Part shown: positions 37,406-47,524 of the stretch, piece after piece
How positions within the stretch are numbered: the first letter of the stretch is position 1
Layout: the number at the start of each line of letters is the position of its first letter
NCBI GenBank assembly: GCA_026874595.1
Contig: CM049306.1
Location: 66,034,019 to 66,098,018, forward strand
Length of the DNA: 64,000 nucleotides
Source of the DNA: Sipunculus nudus
Lineage: Eukaryota > Annelida > Sipuncula > Golfingiida > Sipunculidae
Direction: 5' to 3'
Notes under the pieces: model-generated
What the model was told of the DNA's origin: nothing
Database searches by the model: none
The model's input: the letters and a program-made list of their open reading frames with translations, nothing else
Position numbers and translations under genes: made by a program

Positions 37406-39845
37406 TTCCGGCAAGCGTTCGACCTCTGGTCGTCTAGTTTGTTTGTCTGTCTGTTTGGATGTATATCCGCGCTCTACAGGGCACAATTTTGCACCAATCG
37501 CTCTGAAACTTATACCGTTGGTGTAGAATCGATTCTCCTCGGAGCCTATTGTTTTTGGCCATGATCTGTCAAAGGTCAAGGTCACTGATAAACCTTAAAA
37601 CGGTTTTTCCTTCATATCTTTGTCAATAATAATCGTATGCGCTTAATCTATAGCTCATTTAATTCCTCATTTTGTTGCCTTTCCACATGCCAGCAAATTG
37701 TCCCGATCAATGGTCACAAAATTTGAATTTTTTTTCTAACTTTGTCATTATTAAAGCTAGCGAGGTCGGAGGTCTAGTCTTTTGCAATAGGTAGTGTTTA
37801 GTCAGTTATATATGATACAATTGCAAGTCTCGCAGAATCTCGTGCGATTTCTCGTCAAACGAGATTTTTCGAGATTTCATTAAATATGACCTCGAGGTCG
37901 CCATTTTTTTAACTATGGCTTTGAAAATGATATATTTTGTGTTATTAATAAATATCTCGAAATCAATTTTTCATTTTTTGGAAATAGCCACCAGGGGGCG
38001 TGGTACCTGAAACACTGTAACATATCATTTTTCTGCAACATCTAAAAAATATTGAAACATAGCACAATTTTTATTGTCGTATCTTTAACTAGGATCTTTG
38101 GCTTCTCCTCCGCACATGTAGCTTTGTGCTGCCGTTACCATGGTAACCAAATTTTGGGGTTAAACTTGACGATCTGAAAATATGTAGTGTTTGGCTCCTA
38201 TCTCGGTTAATATTTATGTTTTAAGGGTCTATAGTTTTTTTTGCATAAGGCTGCTCCCTTTTGTTTCTCAGTCATTCAATTGCAGGTCTTTTCAAATCTC
38301 GCTCGGTTTATTGCCAAATGAGAAATTACGAGATTTCACAGAAATGCTTATAACTTGATCACGGTTAATACCAAAATGGAGTAGTTTTCAGCATTTGGTA
38401 GCATTTCAGAAGCCGGACATGATTATACTGTTAATCTCGCCACATCTCGTATCATCTCCCGCCAAACGAGAATATTTCAGATTTCGAACAAATGTCTTTA
38501 TCTCCGTCATTTTCATGCTAGATATTTTATTTTTCTATTGTTCAAGAATCATTTGACTAGTTTTAAGTGACAAAAGTGAATATCTCGTAAAATCTCGCAC
38601 CATTTGTCGTCAAACGAGAACAGAGGACCATTTAAACAAATGCCTATAATGCAGTCATTTTTTACACTACAGTCATATAGTTTTCAGCATGTGACAGCGT
38701 CTCACACTCTCAGTCATATTATGTGATTATATAGCAATTCTCGTCAAATCTCGCCTCGTTTTTTATCAAATGATGAAGACACATCCAATTGCCGTGAGCA
38801 CAAGTGGCTTCAGAGATGACCGGTAAGTGCCGGCAAGGCCATTACAGTTGCAAGTTGGCGTGCGCGGTCGTCCATGAATTTCACAAAGCAGCATTGAATA
38901 GAGGACAAAAGCCGCTAAATTTGAATTGAACACACCTGTTATTTTCATTGTGTCCCCTTGTGGTGCCACTTGTGTTGCCAGGAACCACTGGCAAATCTTT
39001 CAAACCAGGGACGGATCTCCGATTTTGAAGTTGGGTGTGTCAAAATATGGGCAGATCCCTGGTTTAGCAGTTGGGGGGGGGGGGGGGGGAGGGGGTTAAA
39101 TTTTATTTATACATCAAATATTTATAATAAAAAATATAATATTTCGAAATTTATTTTTTTTCTTTAGAAAATAGCCGCCAGATGGCGCTGCAGCAATCAT
39201 TATTGTGCCATATCTCCAAAACTATACACATTGTCACAACATTGATTGCAGAATCTGATACTAGATTTAATGCGTTTATCCTCCTGGGGACTCTATCATA
39301 TTCTACAGGGGTTAAATTTTGATTATAAATCAAATATATTTAATAAAAAATATCTGGGAACTTACTTATTTTTCCTTTTAGAAAATAGCCGCCAGATGGC
39401 GCTGCAGCAATCATTATTGTGCCATATTTCGAAAACTATAGACAGTGTCACAACATTGATTGCAGCATCTGAAACTAGATTTAATGTGATTATCCTCATG
39501 GGGACTCTGTGATATTCTTCCATTACCATGGTGACCTCATATACGTTACAATTAAATTCTTCTTACTCTTGAAATTCAAAATATGGAGTTTTATTCTAAT
39601 ACACCATTCTCCATGACAGGAGTACATGGCCTTCACATGGAGTTTTTTCTTGTCTGTCTGTCTACTCATCTGCGACTTTTGAAAATCAGCATAACCACAC
39701 AAAATTGTGCTTCTATTTACGCCATTATTCGGGTACTTCATTTGACCAGTTCCAAATGTAACCTGACTGTCTGCTGTATGTTGTCTCCTAGTTTGACTTT
39801 CTTATTTCCCCTTCCGGCAAGCGTTCGACCTCTGGTCGTCTAGTC
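37406..39845 (+). repeat. Long LR unit, ninth copy
   Basis: Boundary module at 37,409, AGGTCAAGGTCA near 37,568, CTCF-like near 37,989, perfect GTTACCATGGTAAC at 38,134-38,147, TCTCG/CGAGA modules, G-run at about 39,075-39,095, CAGATGGCGCTGCAG motifs at 39,177 and 39,390, and closing boundary module at 39,813. The first X-box-like palindrome is deleted: GATCAATGGT runs straight into CACAAAATTTG near 37,710. Confidence 0.8.
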
Positions 39846-41725
39846 TGTCTGTTTGTTTGTTTGTTTGTCATCACTCTCCTGGCCACAATTTTGCCACAAT
39901 CACCTTGAAACTTTCAGAGATGATTAACAACCAAAATTGTAGGTGCCCTATTGTTTTCAGTCCAAATAGGTCAAAGGTCAAGGTCGAGGTCATCAAAAGT
40001 ATACAAAACTGGTTTTTCTTCATATCTTTGTAACTATTAGTCGTATCTACTTGAACTATAGCTCATTTTAATCGTCATCAAATGGCCTTTCTTCTGGTGG
40101 GTACCTTACTCAAATTTCCTGTTTCCATGGTAACACATTTTCGGGGAAAAATTATCATATTTGAAAATCAATGGACTAAATTGTCAGTTTTAATGCTACA
40201 GAGGTCTAGTTTTTTGCATTAGGTAGCATTTGTTTAGTACTACATGATTTTATTAAAAGTCTCGCAATATCTCGTAAGATATCTCATCAAATTTCATTAA
40301 TCTTGCCCTGGAGGCCACAGTTTTGCAGGAATCTTTTCAAACTGATATATTTCAAGTCTTACCCTAATATCTCGAATTTGTTTTTTCATTTTCTGGATAG
40401 GGCTGCTAGGGGGCGCTGGATGCGAACCTCCCCAACATATCATATTTTGGCCATATCTCCAAAATTATAAGCCTCAAATACATAAACTATAGCTTATTTT
40501 CTTCCTCTGAGTCTTCTCCATAACCTGGTTTAGTCATCTGGTCAAAATTTTGTGTCACTTTGTCAGTGTGTCTGCCTGTTTGTCAGTTGTCCTCAAATTC
40601 GCCTGCTCGCTCTTGCGTCTCACATATAGCATTCTACAGGCCACAGTTTTGAAAGAATCCTTTTGAAACTATTACATCTTAAGTCGTACACTAATATCTC
40701 GAAAACAATTTTCATTTCCGGATATGGCCGCTAGGGGGCGCTGAACTCGAACCTCTCCCAACATATCACGCTTTGGCAATATCTCCAAAACTATAAACCT
40801 CAGTTACATAAACTGTAGCTTTTTTCTTTCTTTGAGTCTTCTCCATAACCTGGAGTAGTCATCTGGACTCAATCTTGAGTCACTTTGTCAGTGTGTCCGT
40901 CTGTTTGTCCGTTGTCCTCAAATTCGCCTGCTTGCTGGTTCTTGTGTCTCACATATAGCATTCTATAGGCCACAGTTTTGACGTAATCCTTTTGAAACTA
41001 TTACACCTTATGTCTTACACTAATATCTAGAAACACATTTTTCATTTTCCGGATATGGCCACTAGTGGGCGCTGAACACGACCCTCACACACATACCATT
41101 GTATTGGCCATATCTCTACACCCAAAGCCTCAGTTACATAAACTATAGCTTATTTTCTTCCTTTGAGTCTTCTCCATAACTTGATTAAGGCATCTGGTTT
41201 CAATCTTCTGTCACTTTGTCAGTGTGTCCATCTGTTTGTACGTTATCCTCAAAGTCGCCTGCTTGCTGGTTCTTACACCTTACATATAGCATTCTACAGG
41301 CCACAGCTTTGACGGAATCCTTTTGAAACTGGAACATCTCATGTCATACACGAATAATACGAAACGCTTTTGTCGTCTTCGGAATATGTCCGCTAGAGGG
41401 CGCTACAGTCGAACCTCCCAAGTATATCATTAATTCGCCATACCTCCAAAACTATGTATCTAAATTACATAAATTATAACTCATTTTCTTCCTTTGAATC
41501 TTCTCCATAACTAGGTAAAGTCATCTGGTGTCAATCTTGTCTCAAAAAGTCAGTATGTCTGTCTGTTCGTCTTTTGTTGTCAGCTTTGTCTGCTTGCCTG
41601 TTCTTTTGTCTCATATGTCATTCCACGGGCCACATATTCTCAGCAATGTCCCTGAGAGTCATTCCATTAATAGAAAACCGACAATACGTTCTGTCTGTCC
41701 GTCTGTGTTTCACTTCCGATTTCCG
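39846..41725 (+). repeat. Short LR units, fourth block
   Basis: One CACTCTCCTGGCCACAATTT-type unit with an AGGTCAAAGGTCAAGGTC cluster (39,967) and GTTTCCATGGTAAC (40,121), then about five ~330-bp units with CTCF-like motifs near 40,402, 40,728, 41,058 and 41,391. The last three units match 16.7-17.77 kb closely. Confidence 0.8.
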
Positions 41726-44324
41726 GCAAGCGTTCCACCTATGGTCGTCTAGTTTGTTTGTTTGTCTGTATGTCCGAGCGCCACAGGCCACAATTTTGAA
41801 GTTATCGCTCTGAAACTTATTCATCAAGTGTTAAATCGGTTATCCTTGGAGCCTATTGTTTTTGGCCCTGTTTGGTCAAAGGTCAAGGTCACCAAAAAGC
41901 CCTAAAACGGCTTTTTCTTCATATCTTTGGCAATAATAATCGCAGCCTCTCGAGCAGAAGCTCAAATAGTCGCCACTAGATTGCAACTAGCCCCACTGCA
42001 AAATCATTCCATTCTGCTGTTTCCTTGGATACTCAATTTTGGGGGAAAATTCATGAAATTTGATTTTTTTCTAACTTTGTCATTTTTAAAGCTAGCGAGG
42101 TCTAGTTTTTTGCATTAGGTAGTGTTTAGTCAGTTATATATGATACAATTTCAAGTCTCGCAGAATCTTGTGCCATTTCTCGTCAAATGAGATTTTTTTA
42201 GATTTCATTAAATATGACCTGGAGGTCGCTATGTTTAAGCTTTGACTTTGAAAGTGGTATATTTTGTGTTATTTATAAATATCTCGAAATCAGTTTTTCC
42301 TTTTTTGGAAATAGCCACCAGGGGGCGTGGTACCTGACACACTGTAACATATAATTTTTCTGCAATATCTCAAAAAATATTAATTGTGACAATTTTTGTT
42401 GTTGTATCTTAAACTATGAACGTTGTCTTAGGCTAAAATAAAAAAAAAGGTATGGTTCTCAGGCACTTTTTTTTCCAGAAATCAATGCGGGCGGGCGCTT
42501 TTTTTATTTTAAATTTTTTGGTATGTTTCGATAAAAATGTCAAATGATAAGGGAAAAGCATGAAAATAACAGTTTTATTTTGATAAACAAGTAAAAGCAC
42601 TACAAAACAAAGGAAATAGTATGATTTTATCTTCTTGAAAGAAATGTCGGAGCGGCAGCAGCTCAAAATTGGAAAGTTTCTATTGAAAATCAAAATAAAA
42701 ATTTTTGATACGGGGGTTTAAAATTGATGCGGGCGGTGCCTGAGAACCATACCTTTTATTTTTTTTTGGCCTTATTCCTCTGCAGATAGAGGTTTGTGCT
42801 GCGGTTACCATGGTTACCAAATTTTGGGGTAAAACTTGGCAATCTGAAAATATGGAAGTTTTTTTGCTTGTATCTCTGTTAAAATTTATACTTCAGAGGT
42901 CATGTGTTTTACACGAGGTAGTATTCCCTTGATTCTAAGTCATTCATTTGCAAGTCTAGTCAAATCTAGCTTGATTTTTTTAAAAACGACAAAATACGAG
43001 ATTTCACAGAAATGCTTATAACTCGATCACAGTTTATGCTAAAGAGGAGTAGTTTTCAGCATTTGGTAGCATTCCAGAAGCTAAACATGATTAAACCGCA
43101 AATCTCGCCACATCACGTATCATCTCCCGCCAAAAGAGAATATTCGAGATTTCATACAAATGTCTGTATCTCGGTCATTTTAATGCTAGATATTCAATTT
43201 TTCTATTGTTTGAGAATGCTTTGACTAGTTTTAAGTGACATAAGTACATATCTTGTGGTATCTCGCACCATTTATCGTCAAACAAGAACCTGGAACCATT
43301 CAAAGAAATGCCTATAATGCTGTCATTTTTTAAACTCAAGACATATAGTTTTCAGCATTTAACAGCGTCTGACACTCTCAGTCACATTATGTGATTATAT
43401 TGCAATTCTCACCAAATCTCGCCTCGTTTTTCATTATATGATGAAGATACATCCAATTGCCGTGAGCACAAGTGGCTTCAGGGTTGACCGGTAAGTGCCG
43501 GCAAGGCTATTACAGTTGCAAGTTGGCGTGCGCGGTCGTTCATGAATCTCACAAAGCAGCATTGAATAAAGGACAAAAGCCGCTAAATGTGAATGGAACA
43601 CACCTGTGATTTTTATTGTGTCCCCTTGTGCTGCCACTTGTGTTGCCAGGAACCACATGCAAATCTTTCAAACCAGGGACGGATCCCCGATTTTGGAGTT
43701 GGGTGTGTCAAAATATGGGGGGATCCCTGGTTTAGCAGTGGGGGGGGGGGGGGAGGGGGCAGGGGTTAAATTTTAATCATATATCAAATATATATAATAA
43801 AAATAAAAACATATTTTTTTCCTTTTAGAAAAAAGCCGCCAGACGGCGCTGCAGCAATCATTATTTTGCTATATCTAAAAAACCATAGACAGTGTCACAA
43901 CATTGATTGCAGCATGTGAAACTAAGTTTAATGCGTTTATCCTCCTGGGAACTCTGTCATAATCTTCCATTACAATGGTGACCTAATATAGGTTACAATT
44001 CTTGAAATTAAAAATATGGAGATTTATTCCTATGGACTGTGGCTTTTTTTATTCATGCTTTCCATACTTAATGGCATGGTTATATGACCCTCACTTGGAG
44101 TTTTTCCCTCTGTCTGTTCGTCACTCTTCTCATCTGCGACTTTTGAAAATCTGCCAAACCACCTAAAGATGTGTTTCTATTTCCCCCATGATAGGGGTTT
44201 TTCATTTGATCAGATCCAAATGTTCCCTGTCTGTCTGCCTTGTGACCCTCGGTGCCAATTGTTTTTGGTCATGATCCGTCATGAAAGGTCAAGGTCAGGG
44301 TCACCAAAAAACCTAACAAGTGAC
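41726..44324 (+). repeat. Long LR unit, tenth copy, carrying a MITE
   Basis: Boundary module at 41,726, AGGTCAAAGGTCAAGGTCA near 41,874, CTCF-like CCACCAGGGGGCGTGG near 42,315, MITE at 42,431-42,771, X-box-like palindrome near 42,803, TCTCG/CGAGA modules, G-run (about 43,740-43,754) and CAGACGGCGCTGCAG (about 43,840). It is cut by element e2 immediately after CACCAAAAAACCT. Confidence 0.8.
42431..42771. mobile_element. Harbinger-like MITE, copy 1
   Basis: This 341-bp non-coding element begins GGCTAAAA and ends TTTTGGCC. Inner inverted repeats are GGTATGGTTCTCAGGCAC on the left and its exact complement, GTGCCTGAGAACCATACC, on the right. It is flanked by TTA on both sides (42,428-42,430 and 42,772-42,774). 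Related LR units have a single TTA there (ATCATTGCCTTATTCC), an empty site that confirms a 3-bp target duplication. A TTA duplication and short terminal repeats suit PIF/Harbinger-type MITEs; that assignment is inference. Confidence 0.85.
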
Positions 44325-46822
44325 CCATCGGTCATGACGCTCAGCTGACTGGGAAGAGATTTGCAAAAGGAAATTTCATCATCTGAATGGTAGTATATAA
44401 CCATTCAACTGAAGCATCAAACAGATTAACCAACAGGCTGAGATTGTGTCTGTATTAATATATCTCAAAAATAGAGAAAAAATAAGTAAACTTTTAAAAA
44501 AATACAGGTGGCTCCACCAGTCTGCAGAAACTAATAAAAACACTAAATGGTCAATATCCATGCAAAGATGCATGGTGGTCTCTGGATTAGTTGTTCAGAT
44601 ACTTGAGGTTTCCATAGACACTTTTCATGGGGCTCCTTGCATGACAAGAATGAAGATTCTAGGTCCAGTTGTTACAATTTGTACCCTGTTGACAGATAAC
44701 CACAAAAATAGAGAAAATAATTCGTAAAAATTAAAAAAAAATAGAGGTGGCACACCCAGTCTGCTAAAACTGTTGAAACATCTCATGATCAATATGTATG
44801 CCAAAAATCATGACCATCAGTGATGTAGTTAATGAGATATTGTTTTTTTTAAATGAAATTTTTGACAATTTTGGGGGTTACTTTGGGGCCCCATAGCTCG
44901 TAGGATATGGGTAACAGAGACCTAATTTCTGGTTTCCATAGAGACTTTTCATAGGTCTCCCTGTGTTTCAAGAATGAAGATTCTACAGATAACTACATCC
45001 TTAAAGATCTCAAAAATAGAGAAAAAAAATTGTAAATATTTGAAAAATAAAGGTGGCACCACCAGTCTGCAGAAACTGATGAAACATCTCATGATCAATA
45101 TGTATGCCAAAAATCATGACCATCGGTAATGTAGTTAATGAGATATTGAAGTACAGTCAAGCCCGCTTATTGTCATGTCGGTGGTGCATGCAGAAATTAT
45201 GATAATAACCGGGATGTGACATTATGCGGGCTTCAACCTCGATGTCCTTTTTAGTCATAGAAGAAGCGTTATGACTCAAATGATATTAAATAAATTGTCA
45301 ATAAAAAAGAAACAGGAACGTTCATGAATATTTTATATATACGGCATATCAAATTACGTTAATGCACACCAGACAATTTATTTCCTGTAAGTTTTGTGTC
45401 GCATGCCGCAATAACTGACAAAAATACAACTTTCCAACAGAAAAAAACGTAGCGTCGGGGTCTTGAGGTTATACGTCTGGAAATATGCGGCACAGTTAAA
45501 ACGTTATGATGGCAAACTATTTTACTAGATAATTCTTTCCCCAGCAATTGCGCCTTATTTTCCGGATATCTTATGAATGACTCAAACTTCCATGATCGTC
45601 TTTATGATAGGTCTGTTCGGGGAGCGGGCATCGTCATGCCCTCGTCAACTTTCTGAAGTTTCACCGCGATTGAGGTTTTGGACTGGGTATCTCCTCCAGT
45701 GCTTAACAAAACCTCCAGCTTTCCGTGGACCATTAAAGGGGATTTCCAGTCGTAAGCAATATTGAGAGCTTCATATCATCTCGGCAAACATCACTGAGGT
45801 ATAAACCGCGGCCTTTCAAAAGCCAGGAGTTCATTATGTATGATATGTGATCGCAAACATCGTCCTTGTTAACGTACGAAGAAACGCAATGATCTGGATT
45901 ACCTTGTTATCTTAAGATGTTAATTTGCTAAGTGACGGGGAGTAACCCGCATGCATCACTGCACTTGCCTGACGCAAACAGGTGGGAGATGCGATCGTTT
46001 GATACAGCTGACCGATTACAGGCGCTTGGCCTCGTTGATCACCGTCTCGGCATTGGATGTGATATTAACTGCGAACTAGTATCACTGCCAAGGGTTCCAA
46101 GCATGACAATAAACGGGATTATGACAATATTCCATGATTTTAAACGGTCAGATTTACCATTGTTTATATAGGAAATGGTTTGGGATTTCAAAATTATGTG
46201 ACAATAAATGGGATTTTCTATTAACCGATATGACACAAAGTGGGCTCGTCTGTATTTGTATGAAATTTTTCACTATTCTGAGGGGTACTTTGGGGCCCCA
46301 TAGCTCGAAGAATATGGGTAACAGAGACCTAATTTCTGGTTTCCATGGAGACTTTTCATAGGTCTCTCAGAATATCAAGAATGAAGATTCTAGGTCTAGT
46401 CTTTACGATTTGTACCCTGTTAACAGATGTTCACATTTTTAAAGGTCTAAAAAATAGAGAAAAAAATTCGTAAAAAATAAAAATATTTCAGGTGGCGCCA
46501 CCAGTCTGCAGGAACTGATGGAACATCTCATAATCAATATGTATGCCAAATATCATGACCATCAGTGATGTAGTTAATGAGAAATTGAAGTTTTTGTATG
46601 AAATTTTCGACTATTCTGGGGGGTACTTTGGGGCCCCATAGCTTGAAGGATATGGGTAACAGAGACCTAATTCCAGGTTTCAAAGGAGATTTTTCATGGA
46701 CCTCTTCAGATATAAAGTAAGAAGATTCCAGGTCCAGTGGTTACGATTTGTGCCTTGTTAACGGACAGACGGATGGACAAAAAGTGATCGCTATAGCTCA
46801 GATGACTTACAGTCAGCTGAGC
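44325..46822 (+). mobile_element. Family e element, copy e2 (with nested insertion)
   Basis: The 5' end is AACAAGTGACCC, then GACGCTCAGCTGAC; the 3' end is AGTCAGCTGAGC. The subterminal GCTCAGCTGAC and GTCAGCTGAGC are exact complements. The flanks rejoin into the LR sequence AACCT|TAAAACGGTTTTTC, so the insertion falls between two T with no longer duplication. The interior holds about four ~337-bp tandem units marked by GGTGGC.CCACC near 44,507, 44,746, 45,052 and 46,491. A Tigger-like element interrupts the third unit. There is no open frame, so it is non-autonomous. A Helentron-derived or pearl-type element, known from bivalves, would share the T-T target and the internal tandem array. Confidence 0.7.
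45154..46252. mobile_element. Tigger/pogo-like DNA transposon remnant
   Basis: A 1,099-bp insertion with 29-bp terminal inverted repeats, left CAGTCAAGCCCGCTTATTG... and right ...CACAAAGTGGGCTCGTCTG, six mismatches by eye. It is flanked by TA (45,152-45,153 and 46,253-46,254). The interrupted unit reads GATATTGAAG before and TTTGTATGAAATTTTT after, which are contiguous in intact neighbours. Subterminal ATGACAATAAACGGGATT motifs echo the ends. The TA target and CAGT start fit Tc1/mariner-pogo (Tigger) elements. Internal frames of 60-80 codons show no DDE transposase that I can recognise, so it is non-autonomous or decayed. Confidence 0.8.
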
Positions 46823-47482
46823 TAAAAACGGTTTTTCTGCATATCTTGGTCAATAGTAAACAAAGACAATCAAACTGTAGCTCATTCTATTAGCGACAAG
46901 ATGGGGACTAGCGTCCCTTCAAAATAGTTCCATTCTGCAGTTACCATGGGTATGCATTTAGGGGAAATTTCAGGAAATTGGATTTTTTTTTTACTTTGCC
47001 ATTTTTAAAGCTAGAGACCTCTAGTTTTTAGCGTTAGGTAGGATTCAATGAGCTTTTTATCATACAATAGCAAGTCTTGTAGAATCTCGTACCACTTCTC
47101 GAGTGGTGGCGGCAGTATGTGATAGTAAATGTCGGCAGGGGCATAACATTTGACAATTGGAGCATTGTTCTATGGGTGTGCGATCGTCCGGGAAAGACAC
47201 AATTGGGATTGATACAACCTGTGCTTTTGGCCTCTTTTCCTACTTTGCGGTATGGAAGCACTTTGATGATTTCCCTGCATTGAGAGCTTAATGACCTGTT
47301 CTAAAGGGTAATCCCTTTAAACAAACAAAGAGAGAGGCTCCACCAAATTGTTACTAAATGCATAGATTGTATTGCTGGTAAACACAATCACAACTATAAT
47401 ATCAGGGACAGATTTTTACAGTTGGGTGTGTCAAATCAGGGACAGATAACCTGTTTGTAATCGAGGGTAGGGGTTAAATATG

Positions 47483-47524
<42 letters not shown>

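Noticed and set aside
42433-42693. 86-codon minus-strand frame
   Set aside because: It lies within the MITE, is rich in residues from A/T runs, and is not preserved in the second MITE copy.
1-44324. LTR retrotransposon or satellite of a single unit
   Set aside because: No LTR pairs, primer-binding site or polymerase motifs are seen. The field mixes several unit sizes (about 203, 330, 661, 2,000-2,500 and 5,913 bp) instead of one satellite period.
45359-46171. Transposase inside the Tigger-like element
   Set aside because: Frames are 60-80 codons on both strands and show no recognisable DDE or helix-turn-helix signature.
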